Shown: positions 9,901-24,900 of the stretch, piece by piece
Position numbering within the stretch: the stretch's first letter is position 1
Layout: every line of letters begins with the position of its first letter
NCBI GenBank assembly: GCA_033557685.1
Contig: JAWQRN010000297.1
Coordinates: 1 to 31,970, forward strand
Source of the DNA: Sperchopsis tessellata
Lineage: Eukaryota > Arthropoda > Insecta > Coleoptera > Hydrophilidae
Direction of reading: 5' to 3'
DNA length: 31,970 nucleotides
Notes under the pieces: generated by a model
Seen by the model: only the letters and a program-made list of their open reading frames with translations
What the model was told of the DNA's origin: nothing
The model's database searches: none
Made by a program: the position numbers and the translations under genes

Positions 9901-12900
9901 GGACTTGGATAGACAAAGAAACTTTCGAGAAAGTGGTCGGTCTATTTCTAGAGATGATTTCTGTGATAGGAGGGAGCGGGCAAGGTCTGTTTCTCGGGAG
10001 GATCCCGATTTTCGAAGTGCTCGAGATCCTAGACTGAATAGGTGTGGTATGAGGGATTCGGAACCTTATTGGAATAAGGATTCTGAGAGAAACTCTAGAG
10101 ATAGTTGGAGATTTAATAGGAGAGGCACAAATCGGTCTTCTTTTAGGGACAATTTAAATAGATATAATGAAGAAAATGATGATTCATACAAATTTGCTAG
10201 CAGAGAAGATAAGAGCAAAAATAAGGAGGAGCCTAGAAAGTCCAATGAAGCAAGCCAGTCTAGTAAGGCTGAAACTGATACGTCTAAAAAAGAAGAAACA
10301 AATAAATCCAAAACTGACAATAGTAAAACAAACAAAGATGAAACTAATAGACCTGAAAAAGAAGAAACAAGCAATGAAGAAACGAAAAAAGTTGTCAGAG
10401 AAGAATTAAGTAAATCAAAAGAAAGAAGGAGCCGTTTAGATGACGTTTATTCTAAGCTTGACAGGAGTAAACAAAATGACTCTGAGAGTTTCAGTTCTCC
10501 TCTTGACAGTTTGTATGTAAGCAAACGCAGTGCTACAGGAAAAGGCTACGGGTTCCAAAAGTTTAAGATTCCCAAAAAACCCAAACAGGTTGATAGTGCA
10601 GAGTCAACAAAAGAAAGTGATTTGGAAAAAGAAGAGAAAAACGATGATGAAGACTCGCAAAGCAATGAAAGTAGTGATACTAAAGAAGGAAATGAACAGA
10701 AGTCTCAATCTGCAAAGGAAGACAAGGGAAAAGCAGCAAAGGAAGAAAAGACTAAAACAGCAAAGGAAGAAAAGACCAAAACAGCAAAAGAAGATAATAC
10801 AAAACCTTCAAAGGCAGAAAAGTTCAAGTCTGCCAAGGAAGAAAAGGCAAAGGCTTCAAATGAAGATAAGGCTAAAATATTAAAAAACGAAGAGGATGAA
10901 GATGAAGAGGACAAAACAAGTGTAAATGTAAAGGCAAAATTAGTTAAGAAAGGAAAAGATAAATCAGTGGGAAAGCCTAAGAATAAGATGAAAATTGAAG
11001 AACTAAAATCTGAAGATAGCAATGACAGTGACAGTAAACCATTGAAAGACATCAAAGCTGAAGGTCTTAAAGCTGAAAGGAAAGATTCAGATGAGAGTGA
11101 TGATGAAGTTCTTCCATCTACGAGTGGCAAAAAGAAGAAGGAAATAAGTTTGGAGATTTTAGAGAATCTGTTGAGTGTAAAGAAAGATAAGAATATGGAT
11201 GGTGATAACATTTTGCAGCTGATCAAATCTGTTCTTGTAGAACAGCATTCCAAGAAATACAAAAGAATCAGACGTATTTTGTATAGCTCTGAAAGTAGCA
11301 ATGCAGAAGAGTCTGATGAAGGAGCAGGTAGTAAGAAAGAATCGAAAGCAATAGAAAAAGAAAATAAACCTGAACCATCAGCTACTGAAACCAGTAAAGA
11401 AAAGAAGAAACCTGCTGCCAAAAAGGGTAAAAAGATAGGTAAGAAGTTGGTTCAAGAAGAGGACGATGATGAGGAAGTGTCCAAAAAACCTGAAGATGAT
11501 TTGGAGTCTGTTGCGAGTGAGATTATTGATGACAATCTCATAGAATCGGTGGGTGAAAAAATTAAGAATCGAAAATGTCCGCCCAATGCCAAAAAACATA
11601 GAAGATCAGAGTTAGATAAATTACATGAAGATATTAAGGAAATGCTTATGGGAAACGATATATTTTCAGCTAATACAAAAAGGGTTTGCACCCAAACTCA
11701 GGCAGGCAAAGAAGAAGGTACTGAACCTACGAAGAAGAAGGGTATTCAAGAATCACCGAGAACAAGGGCCTCTGGATTGAGAGTCATCATAGAAAAGCTA
11801 GATATTGAGGAGAAAGAGAAAACTTCACACGATTCCAGCCAAGAGAGTTGTGAGACAGATGTTATAAGACCTACGAGGTTGCGGCTGGGAAGTAAAGCTA
11901 TGGACTCGACAGACACTGAGAGCTTGAAATCTAACGCATCTTCAATTATAACGAAACCAAAAACACGGAGAAAAATGAGCCGTCTCGCAAAAGACAACAG
12001 AAACTATGCTGAACCCGAACCTGAAGTTCCTGTTTCAAGTCCTTCTAAGGATGTTGAGGATGAGGAACAACAGGAAGATAAGAAGACTAAGAGTGTTCAT
12101 AAAGGCAGAAAAAAGAGAGCTGGGGCCTGGGCATTGGGTATTATCAAAAAGAAAAAGAAACCAGGAAAAATGAAGGAGGTTGAAGTGGCTTCTGAACGAC
12201 CAGAAGATGACGAACCGTTGCAGTCAGAAGAGTCAGAGGAAGAGGCTCCCGTATCTGAGGAAGAGGAGGAAGAAGAGGTACCAGATGTACCAACAGAACC
12301 AGAATATGTGGAACCCACGAAAGACTATTATTTCTCCCCTAACAAAAAAGTTCAATGTAAATTGTGTAGTTCCAAGGGGATGAACCTTACGAATCACTAC
12401 AGAAACAGTCATCCTAATCATGAAGTTTTCATTTCAAGACTCTCCCTGGAAGATTCTGAAGAAGCTGTAAAGGAAGGTCTAGAAAATGATTTTAATAGTA
12501 TAGTGGAGATTGAGACAATGGACTCACAAAACAGAAGAACGAAATTCAGGTATAAATGTCGGTTTTGCAATAAAATTTTTAAAAATTGTACAACTGAAGT
12601 TTTTTACGAGCATCTTACGGTGCATACTGGAGAATATCGGTATCACTGTGCAAATTGTACATTTAAAACACCAAACAAAAAGTGCCTGAGAACGCATCTA
12701 ATGCAGTCTCATAGTTTGTCTTTTGTTGTGGCACAGGCTTCTTCGAAACCCATGAGGCCACTTCCACCAAATTTCCAATACGTATTTGGCTATGTTTGCG
12801 AAGAATGTAACTTCCTTCAAACTCAAAAGCACTTGGTGGTAGAGCACTTCAAAATTTACCATACAAATCGTAACATTAGAGTCAACAAAATCAACATGTC

Positions 12901-15900
12901 TAGTATATTCCCAAAACAAGCAAACGATTCCACAGCAGATTCAGTGGAAGATGATGAACCAGATAGCACAGTACCCGATATTCAAGCAGACAAAATTGAT
13001 AGCACTAATTCGGAATCAAATTCAGTGACTCTTAAAGAAAATAATGTAAAAGAAACTGAGAAAATTGAGGAACCTAAGGAAGACCAACGTAAGGTACCCA
13101 AGCTCAAAGTTAAGAAAGAACCCAGGTATAGACCTGGTCCAAAATGCAAAAAAAATAAGCTCTTAATTCATCCGAAACTGGAACAAGAGGAAGTGATAAT
13201 AAAACCTGAAGTCCAAGAAGAACATGAAAAAAAATCCCTTCAAGAACTGGCTAGGATTGGAGGTTCCGTAGTTGAAGAAGGTGACTCAATAATTGAACAA
13301 GGGGAAACTATGGTTGAAGGAGACCAAGTCAGGAATGAATCTATGGTTGAACATGGCGAAGAACCAAATCATGGTGCTGAAACCAAAAATGATTCAGATG
13401 AACCCAAGGATGATGAAAGTCAAGATATTCTAGAACAGGTTCAAGAAGCATCGGAATCAGACCCCAAGGCATCAAGTCCCAAGTCACCAAAGCAACCAGA
13501 CATGACCGTGTTCATGTGTGATACTGATATCATGGAAGAAAACCAAAGTATAGATGAAGACAGACGAAAAAAGATGGAACAAATCAATGATAGTATCAAG
13601 GTTGCCAGAACGTCAATTACCAAGCGATTGAAGAATCGTTTGGAGATCATAACGCCAGATGTTCCAAAAACTGCTTCTACTGAAGTCCAAGAATCTCAAT
13701 CACAATGTCCAGAAATCAAACCGCAGATTTGTGAGAGTAAAAATGAAAATAGTACAGAACTTCCACACAGTTCTACGAGTCAAGACACCAATAACAAAAA
13801 GGAAGAATCTTGTAAAGTTGGAAGCGATGTTAGGATGAGCTTGGAAAAGATAGAGGATTCAAACGATTCCCAACAGAAATTCCCGAAGATTTCCGTTAAG
13901 TCTGTAGAGTCTTTGAACGAAAGTATTCTGAAGCCGAAGCGTGACATTTTGGCATCTCCAAAACGTCCGACACCAATTTCAAATATAATCAACAGACTGC
14001 AGGACCAGTTGCAAGGAGATACCATTGTTGTAGACATGAGTAATCCTCCACCTTTAACGCCATTGAGCGACCTCAATCTACGGCAAAGTAAGACTTTCAA
14101 CCAGAAAGAATGTGTTGTCCACAGACTCGGGCCAATTGAGGCTAGACTGGTGAAGGACAGCATCCTATATTCGTGCTTTGTACCAACGTGTGTATATCGA
14201 ACACCCATCAAGAAGCTTTTTGAAGTACATTGCGGCGTAAAGCACAAGGATTACTGTTTAAATGTTGATAAATGCGAAATTTGCCATATGAAGCTTGAAA
14301 AAGATGGGGACCAAATTACAATGTGTGAAGCATTTGAACATTTGAAGCAAGTTCATTTGGTTGATTTGGAAAATAGAGGTGATGGTTCTAAGCCTAGTAC
14401 CAGTGGAATCCATAAAGATTCTTTAGATGTGCAAATACCTTCAACGTCTGAAGAGAAACATGATGATGTTAGTTCTTCTACAGAACCAATAATTCGAATG
14501 GCAGAGGATTCTCCATTTTCCTTCAAAATCACTAACGTCGTATCACAGGTTAGTATCTTGCACTTCATTTTATTTCTGATATTCTTTATGTAATATTTGT
14601 AGAGTAACTGTGTTCACTGGAAAGTGTTTGAGGAATGGTCCTAAAAAGTACATAATTTTAGTAGCTTATCAAGTAATACAAGAGTCTTATACTGTTGCGG
14701 AAAATAAATCTAAAGTTTATAACGCTATAAACAAAAAATCAAAGTAGGTATGAGGCCATGAAAGTTATATAGTCTGAAAAGATTTAAATCAATTATAGTC
14801 AGTAAGAGCATCGTTTCGATTATAATTATTTCTTTAGTATATTTAGTTTCATTTGTAAAATGTTCTACATTTTATATATCAACACATAACCTACAAGTTC
14901 ATCAATAAATTTAAACGAATAAAATTGGTCAGAAACTAATTAAATAGACTATTATGTATTCGGTAAAGGGTAAAACAGTACAAATAATTTTGTTTTTGCA
15001 GGCTGCAGATCCACCAACTCCACCAGCATCGTCCCCACAGTTTGGCTTCGTCATATCAAATGTTGTCTCTCTTGCATCCGAACCAGCACAGTCGCCGACT
15101 CCCTCAACTTCTTTTGCTGTGGCTACACCTTCCCAACCAACTAAACCAGCACAGTCTCCATCAATAATCGCTGGACCAGCAAAAGAAGCACCCACAGGCC
15201 CAGTTGTTTCGAATTCGAACAGTAGCAAAAAGCTGGTAATGCTTGACTTGCCCATGAAAAGTGATGAAATTAATGCCCCGAGGAAATCTAAAGCAGCAAT
15301 CGCTGCCATTTTGCAGATAGACGGGGCCCCATTGTATAAATGCCCGGAATACAATTGTAGTTATGCTATTAACAGCAGAAAGTTGTTTGAAGCACACCTT
15401 TCGGCACATCCTAACCTTACGGATCATGTACCATGCTTCTATTGCAATTTCAAAACCTCCATGGCACATGTGTCTCAACATGTGACTATCAGACACGGGA
15501 CTTCTAAATTTACTTGTGCTTATTGTTTTTATCGGGGCGTTTGCGCCGATTACGTTAAGATACATCATAAATATTCTCATCCGATGAAAAAATTGGGTAT
15601 TATTGTTTCGACGTACGTAGTAAATCCTATGGAAGCTGTACAGTTGCAGATACAACCTTGTTCTTTGAAGATTCTTATTAAACCCTTTGTATGTGGACAG
15701 TCAGGTACGTTCAAAATTTAATTTAATTTTAATTTAGTATTAAATGTTGTATTTTTCTTCCATAGGTTGCCAGAAGCAAATGTTGTGTGTAGGAGATTTT
15801 CTGAACCATTTGACGGAAGAAAGTGTCGGGAAGACACGGTTGAGGTGTAATTTTTGTAGTTTTGTAGCTGTCAGGCCCGGTGTGATGGTTTTCCATCAGC

Positions 15901-18900
15901 AGAAGCATAATATGCACATGTACCATTGTCGGTACTGTCTCCGTGGTGATTTTGCGGTGGAGAAAGTGTTCCGGCATTTAACATTTGACCATTCCATGTC
16001 TCATCCGCAGATAGTTGTCCGGCAGCTGAAAGCAACTGTACCTGAGGTGAGTTTATTTTTTTGTATTAGAGATTTTTGGCCAAAACACACCAAAATACGG
16101 CTAGTTAGGGTCTACAAAAATACATAAATAAAATAGCATATCAATTTACTTGAGGTAAACACAAAGAAAATGAGAATAAATTGTAATTACTGAGCAAAAT
16201 TTGTGCCTAAATATAGGCTCAAGTCATAAGGTTCCATGGCACATAGGAAAGTGTACAGAGTGCTCTTAAACTTTTTATAAACTTTAATTTGTTTTAATTT
16301 GGCAGGTTATTTATTGTACATTTTGATACAATTTTCTCAAAGTTTTAAAGCAAAATTCGAAAAACTTCAAATGTCGCGAATTATTTTTGTAAAATTATGC
16401 ATGCCATTTTTTTAAATTTGCATTTTTTTCATTTTAATTACCGGTATATATATATATATATTTTTCTTTATTCAGGCATGTTGAGTCTAGCTTTGGACAT
16501 AGTCCTTCCCCATATTTCTCCACATCTCACGGTCTTGTTCACTAAAATCCAGCAAGTCTTTTTTGTCGTGACACCATCTCACTTTTGGTCTTCGTCTACC
16601 TATATATACGGGCGCCACTTCTGGATCATGTGATTCCATCTTTCGTCTGTATGCCTTGCATATTGCAAATTTCCTGGTGAGGAGCCTAATCTCTGGCGTC
16701 AGTGATAGGGAATAGCAGATGTTTAATAAAACAAATAAAAAAAAAAAAATTGTGTCTTTAGATGTTGTTCGATATTTTTGATTTTAAGAACGTATTTTAA
16801 TTTACTAAATGCTGCCCATCCCAGTCTTGCCCTTCGTAGCACCTCTGCTTTTTGATTTTCATTTGTTGGTTTAATTATTTGACCTAGGTATATATATTGA
16901 TCCACCTGTTCAATCCTGTCCCAATTTTACTCAATATTCAGAATGTCTTTCGTGGTTGTCATGATTTTGGTTTTTGCCACGTTCATTTTCAAACCAACTC
17001 TGTTGGATGCATCGTTGAGATTTTCTAGCATCTGGATCAGGTCTTCCACGTTATCGGAGAATATGACAATATCGTCCCCATATCTAAGATGGTTGTCTGG
17101 CCCCGTTTGTCTTTACATCCATTTTATCCCACTGCCGTTGTTAAAAAACATTTTCAAGCGCCATAAAAGTTTTGGTGATATTGTATCCCCTGTCTTACAC
17201 CTCTTCCTATAGGTATGTCGCCTGTTTCTTCTTTGAACTTTATAGTCATGGTAGCTTGTTTATAGATCTGTTTTAGAAGCGCTGAATACCTAGTCTACAC
17301 GGCTGTTCTGTAGATCTTCTATAACTGCCCACATATTTATACTATCATAAGCAGTGGAGTAATCAATAAAGGTAATACATAAAGGCAGGTGATATTTGTT
17401 AGACTTTTCGAGGGGCGTTTTCATGGTCAATAGGTGGTCACATGTGATATATCCCTCACAAAAACCAGCCTGCTCACTTCTCTCAAACACTTCGAATTTA
17501 TTTGTCCGACATCAGACTTTTGTATATGCGAGTCCTTAAATGTCCAAGTCTTGCTAGCATAGATCATCACATAGATCGAGAAACCTGCGTTTCTAGCAAA
17601 AAGGCATCTGCAATTTATATATGTTGCAAGTTTTGTTCTTGACGCTATGCTGACTAGAGAAGTGACGGTATTTACGTAACTGTTACTTTGAAGCGGTGTT
17701 TTTCGACATCGCTGTCACGCTTTGCAACTAGAATGTAACCAGTTACTCGGGAACTACTTAGCATCACGTTCTTCATGCGGCTGTATTTACTTAACTTATT
17801 TTGAAGCGATATTTCTATATCGACGTATCACCTATTCAGCACTCCAGTAACATCAACAACAGAATATTACCAGTTAAGCCGACTCATGCACCAGACCTAA
17901 CACCAGTCGCCATTGATTAAAGACTATAAACTCTATAATCAATGCCGTCGCTGAAGCCCACTCCCATTTTATTATTGTATATCGTTTTTTAAATTATATT
18001 GTTAAAAAACTTTTTTTTATTGTTCATTAATAATCATTAAAACTGGTCTAATTGACCAACCATCAATTTGCATCTAATAAATCTTAAAACTAAACAATTA
18101 ACCGCCAAAACACTTCCACTGAAGTATTTTAGTTGTAATGCAGTCTCAAATGACTAGATTCCCACGTTAACGCTCTTTGCTTTACTTTTATACCAGTTCA
18201 AATGGTTTAGTTCTCTTCAGTCTTCGGACGAGGTATTCGTTGTCCAACAGATGAAGAGCATCTACGTTTGTGTGTTGGTGTAGCCTGGTCTCGGCTTGCG
18301 GGCATACCTCTTGATCTTTTGCGTCACCAACGGGATGTTAAGGTCTCGATGTAGATCACTATTACGTACGTACCATGGTGCATCTACCATGTTCATTAAT
18401 ACATTGTTCTGGAAGGTCTGTATCTTTGCTATGTCCGTTTCTTTGGTACACCCCCACAGTTGTATATCGTAAAGCCAGGTGGGTTTAATAATTTGATTAT
18501 ATATTAAGATTTTATTTCGTATTGATAATTGTGACTTTTTTCCTAATAGCCATAGGTGTTGCCTGTACTTATGGCATAATTATGTACGCTTTTTTTTCAC
18601 ATGTGCTTTCCACCTGAGCTTGGCGTCGAGAGTCATCCCAAGGTACTTTGCATTGTTTTGGTGTGATATAATGGTGCCATTGATGTGAAGAGTCTTTTAT
18701 TTGTAAAATTCAGTTTCCAACTTTTGGTCCATTTGTAAATTTCTTTACTTGCAGCTTGTTTGTTTGTTATCTCTGGGTTCGATCCTACTGTGAGCAAGGC
18801 AGTGTCATCGGCGAAGGTTGCAATTGTTACTCCCTCTTTCTCTAGCAAGTCTCTCGTACACTACCTTGTGGCACTTTTACTTCTTTAAGCTCTGAATATT

Positions 18901-21900
18901 TTTCTTCTTGCTTAACTCTAAATGTTCTGTTGGTTAAATAAGAAGATAGGATTTGGACATATTGATTTGGTAGTATTTTGTTTAATTTATGTATAAGCCC
19001 ATGATGCCATACCTTGACGAACGCCTGTGCGACATCGAGGAAAACTGTGGAGGAAACCAGTTTGTCCTCTAGTGCACGTTCGATGACGTCGGGTAGAAAA
19101 TTCAATGTTCATTACCGTTCGATGTTTTATTTCGCCTCTTTTTTCTTTATTTAGTACTGATTGCACTGGACAGTGATTCTTCGGAAGTTTATTAGAAATT
19201 AATATACACCCGAACCATCTGCAATAAGAAAGACTCGAGCATTTGGCATATTATGCATGAACAGTGTTACATTCAGTAAATTATAATACAATCAACAAAG
19301 TCGACCTAAAAACCCCCAAGAGAATTTTCTAAGCATCATCGTTTATAATTTTTTCCTTTGTTGATAATGAATACATTTATTTAAAATTCTTTAAAAGTTT
19401 GAATTTAATTATTATAGATGAAATTCTATTAATGTTTTTAAATTTAACGTCTCGAGCAGGCGATAACATCTGCCTAGAAATTGCACCCTTCTAAAGAAAC
19501 AAGTTGCGGCAGTACCTAAGCCTGCGTCTATTGTGAGAGTTCTACCCAGGGCTAGGGGTAAATAAGGTTCGATACGTTGTTTGATACGTTTTTCGTTTCT
19601 ACAACAATTACAGTAATAATATTTGTTTATTCTTTTTACAGAAAATAAACCTTTAGTGTACACACTAAAGAACGCATTTGTATTTTCATTCTTTAAGCTT
19701 TCTATGTAAACGATGATCTATCATTCCGTTTTCCGTGTTTCACAGCCTACGTGACGATGCGAAGGTACGCCCGTGCGGCGCATACACATATATGTAACAG
19801 GCGCATTACGTGTGTTTCGTCGGGTATTATATACACAAATAAGTACATAATATTGTAAGTAATAATGATTATTTCGTAATAATTTTTTCAGTTTACTTTA
19901 AGTTCAACTTTCGCACTTAATTCGGTGGAGTTTAGATGAGGTTCTATGACGTTTTTATGATATTTTCCACGCCTTGAACTTTGCATGGTACGTTTGTCGT
20001 ACAGCTAACTCAGCTTTATAAAACAGTAATCTTATTTATAATCCCACGTATGCAGTTTTATTGTTTGTTAATAATAAGCAACGGTTATTTTAGAAGCATC
20101 ATACTAATAATATTTGTAAACATTTTGCATTAATTTTCATTTAATCTCGGATATCTACCGAAATAAATAATTGTATCTGTGCCTTAGAAAAACATTTTCT
20201 TGTAAGTGTACATTAAAAACTTTTTGTTTTTCTCGCTTTGCAATTCTGTAATAAGCTTTTAAAATTAGAATGTTCAGATGATTAGAATGTAGTTTATTCT
20301 GTGAATAATCTATATACTCAATTGTAAATTACAGTAAATCTCATGCCATTCGTTGGCTCTCACGTCTTTGGAACCAGGGGTTTGAATGCAAATTTAAAAC
20401 TACTCTAAATAAGGGCCGTATATAATGAAACATTCATTTTATTAATTCATTAAACAGTATGAAAGTAGTATAGATTTATTCGATTAGTTTAAGTAAAATG
20501 AAGAAAACAGGCTATTATTCAGGCTGTAGAAATAAAAAAAAAAAATATTCGGGAAAAACTAAAAATGGTAAAATCGGTTAATAAGTAGTATATAATATTT
20601 AACAGAAAATTATACTTATAAATTTGTTTGATTTTATTCGAAATACTGTCATCATAGAGAATCGGAATGTTTATTAAAAATGAAAACAATTGCTATTTAA
20701 AAAAAGTCGTTGGCGTCATCCGTCAAATAAGAGTGACGTAACAACTTTACAAATGACGTTAAAACAAGCAAACTATTTAAAAAACATTATAAATATTTAT
20801 GAGCAATTTTTGAAAATCTTATTTTCTGAAAAACGAAATGTATTCCATACATACTTTTGCAATTTTTGTGTGTAAATTATTTCATAAAAAAATTATATCA
20901 CTGAAAATATGATAATTTTGACCACAATTTAAAAATGTAGAGATAAATCATTTGTCAAACATGGGTGACGTCACAACTTTACAGATACTATTAAAATATC
21001 ATTTAAATTTTGGTTTAATGCACAATTTGAGATTTCTTTATTTGACATTGTTAATTTTGGAAACTTAAATAAATCAGCAGATTATATTAAAGATAAATAT
21101 AACATCAAAAGAATACCTTACTCTAATACAATAATGACATCAAGTTTACCATCTGCTTACCTTTTTTGCTACCAATATTTTCATGACACAATGTATCTTC
21201 ATATATGTGCATAATCCGTTTCCTATAACTATACTATAAGTATAACTACACGCTCGTGCTATTCCCTTTTGAGCTAAGCACTGCTACCATTCTATTTCTC
21301 CCACTTCTTGCTTGTCTGCTTACTAGAATCGCATTCAGACTATCTTACCATCCTCCAGTGCGCCTACATATATTCTAAATGTCCCAACCAGTGTAATACA
21401 CCCTTCAGCATACCATTTGTCACACTAACACTTACGTACATTCTTTCAACACCCATGAATTCCTAACTCTATCAATTTGTCTCTTATTGTATTCACACAA
21501 TAATACCGACTGTGTTTATCTTCCTCTTCTGTGTTTCATGTTGTACGTATGGTTCCCTACCATACATTCAAGTGTAGGAACCACAATGCAATTATAGATA
21601 GCCACTTAAGCCTTTTTTGTAAATTATCATTCTTTGTTTTATCCACATGGCTCCAATCTCTACCTCCAATCCAATTTTTCCATCTCTTGTTGTGCATTCA
21701 GTTCTCTGTGTCTCACTCTTTAAATACCAAAACTTTCCTTTTGTGCCATGTTTACTTTTTGGTTTTATAATCTATAAAAGTAGTGGTAAAATGTTTATGA
21801 TATAAATCTTTTTATTCATTAGGTGTTTACCAACTAGGAGTTTTATATATTATCACCATTTCATCCAATAATGTAGTATCGTAGTTTTTTAACTTTTAAT

Positions 21901-24900
21901 TTTATTTTCAGAGTGATTGGACCAAGCATGACTTGACCGATGACAAGATCTTTGAACACCTGGTCAAGTACCCTGATGATTTCAAGAAGGGCGAAGCAAC
22001 CTATCCTCTACAATCGGAAGATTGTTCCTTTAAAGCCATATTCAGTTCGGACATCGATTTAACCAATATCTCGGAAGTTAACAGCGCAGATGAACCATCA
22101 ACCTCTTCTGGTAATTCAATAAAGGAGAGCACTTCGGCAAATATTTCTGAAATTTCTACACCTGCGGCAAGTGAACAGGAATTAGCGACCAAGGAGTACG
22201 ATCCTATTATATTGAATTCGTAAGTTAAAATTTATGTTTTCTTTTACGGTTATTTAAACAAATAATACAAGACTTATAACCCTAATATATATATATATAT
22301 ATAACAAAACAACTACGGGTGTTTGCGTCTGTAGCGAAAACTTTGTTAATTGTAGTATTTTAATGATTTAAAGCAAAAGTCAAAATCAATCAAATTATTT
22401 TTCTAAAGGTTACTAAGTGGAGGATCGGTGACAGCTGTCATCAGTGATGTAACTCTGCAGAAGAATAGCACCGTGCTAATAAAACCTGTTGCGGATGAGA
22501 CTCCTTTTGAAGAGAAAGATCCTTTGAGTATAGACTCTAACGACCTTCTCAAGCACGACTCGAGGGACTTTGCGGACCTCTCTGAATCTGCTCTAGGTAT
22601 AGAAGTAGTAAACGTAGATGACATGAGCTTTGGAAATGAAGATTCCAATGATAACACGGAATTCGTGGAGGAGATCAGTAAAAAGTCGGATCTTACAGGC
22701 GCAGATCTGTTCAAGTGCGGAAATTGTCTGCAGTGTTTTCCATCCTCGATTAAACTGCGGCAGCACATTAACGTGTGCCGAGGCAGCAATTCAGATGGCA
22801 AACCCTTCAGATGCCCGCATTGCCATAAAAGCCTCAAACATGTCAATACGTTCATCGATCATATTCGCATACATGGTACAACAAGATACCTGTGCTCGCT
22901 ATGCGATTTTAAACATCCACATCAGTTGACAGTAAAGTAAGTGTTTCTAAAAATCTGGGTATCTATTCTCGATTGATGTTTGACAACACCAGCATGGTTA
23001 TGAATCGAATTATTATGAAGTAATACAGGTAGAAACAATAATTATATTTGTCTTACTTTTAACCTCATTTTTTCAGAAATTACCTCAACATTTTTCGTTT
23101 CTAAAAGAGTAAGATAAGAGATTTAGCTATTACACTTTTAAAACATCAGTCGTTGCATTTTAAGCCGAATTGCAGCATTCTTTCTACCATAAAATAAATT
23201 CCAACCAATGTTCAATAATAATCACATCAAATTTGTCTTCAGTTTATTAAAATCCAGATGGCAAGCTAAAGTCCATTCTACGATAGATAATATTGTAGAA
23301 ATTCTACATACCTTTAAGAGAGACCCAGTGAAAAATGAGTCATGTCAACTGTTAGCGAGAATAGGTACCTTATCTACCAAATAAACTGAGGCACTTTTTT
23401 GTACTCTGTGCACGTTTTGTTTTTTGTAGATGTTTTGTATATATGTGCACTTTTTGTTGGCTTTTTGTATTTTTAATAAATGCATCTATTTTAAAACATT
23501 TCTACTAACATAAATTCACAGAGCAAGGTGGTGGTGGAACCTTTAGATAATATTAGAGGTGCAAAACTTATATCTGGTTTTGCAGGCACCACTTAAGCTC
23601 GACCTAAATCTTTAAATAAAGATTTTGTCTTAAAGCGTTGCACCAACCTTTAATATCGACCTAAGCTCTAATTCTTCAGCTTAATCTTAAGACTTCATTG
23701 TGCACAAGCTAAGATTACATTTCATATGTAGAATTAGTTTGTACAATTATTGCTTTATGGTAATTTGTTTATAATTTTAAAGCTGTTTTGTTTCTTTATC
23801 AGAAAAAGTTTTCTCCTATCTCTGTCTGCAAATGTCTTTTTATAATCATTTACCTCAAATACAAAACTCTATGGTTGAGTAAGCGACATTTTGGATTTGA
23901 GGTAACCTAACAAAAAGAAGTCCAAGGGTATTTAATCTGGCGAACAAGCAGGCCATTTAATAAAGCCACAATGTCCGATCCAACTATCAGAGTTCGATGT
24001 CTGGGTATTACTTTGGATTGTTTGAGTTACTTCAGGTTCGATGACATTTTCCAACTTATCAAGGCACAATTTGCCTCAATGTAAAATAGTCATATGATAT
24101 GATCGTTCAGAGTACTTCGGAGTATTTCTGTGGAAATTGTGTGTGAATTTATCTATATCAATATTCACTCCAATATATCACATTTCCATTGAAAAATAAC
24201 CAGCATTCATAAACTTTTTGAACAGACTGTGGACATACATCCTGTAATAAGGCAACTTGAGATGTGGATGCGTAGGATTCACCACCATTTCCACCACAAC
24301 ATCAATTTTCGTATCTTCCGAAAGAGATGGTCTGCCCATCCCTTTTTCAGTGTTGACGGAACCTAATCTCAATAATTCCTACAGATTGAATGTTATAGAT
24401 ATCTCTTACTGTAGATCCATTCTGCTATTTGACAAAAAAGTTTTTTGTAGCACCAAAATAATGGTTTGAAAATAAGAGTGTAGTGATTTTAAATATCTTT
24501 CAAAGAAATCACTTTACGAATTAAAAGATATGGAGTTGATAGTGCCTCAGGCACTAGCTTTGAATTTCTAAAAACCAATTATTCGTCAAAAACAGTTCAC
24601 TTGATACGATTCCTTAACCCAATTTTGTTTAAATTAGAAAGACTTTTGATGGGCCATGGAAAACAAAAATTATGTAGCTGTCATTCTTTTAGATTGTTTC
24701 CGCTAACTTGGTTATTAAAGGGAGTATTGCATACTCGAGCATGTTCATATAAAGTGTTCCCTTTAAATTTTGTACTAAGTTGATTGGATTCTATCTGTTA
24801 CAAGTTGGGCTTCTATACCGTAATTGCATGGTGATTTTAGTGTATAAACTCTATGACCTTCTAGTATCCCTTCTAAACTACGAAAACGAATGTCATTCTG

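Noticed and set aside
10705..11421. 238-codon minus-strand open frame rich in Ser, Leu and Phe
   Set aside because: It is the mirror of the Lys/Glu-rich coding strand of exon 4 (AAG/GAA codons read as CTT/TTC). The same holds for the other antisense frames inside 7285-14548.
15161..15655. 164-codon minus-strand frame opposite exon 5
   Set aside because: The plus strand carries three zinc fingers with exact ligand spacing and matching splice sites; the antisense frame has no such support.
20340..20400. tRNA-like sequence with TCTTTGGAACCAGGGGTTTGAATGC
   Set aside because: Resembles a B box, but no acceptor or D-arm pairing could be built; probably chance or an old SINE scrap.
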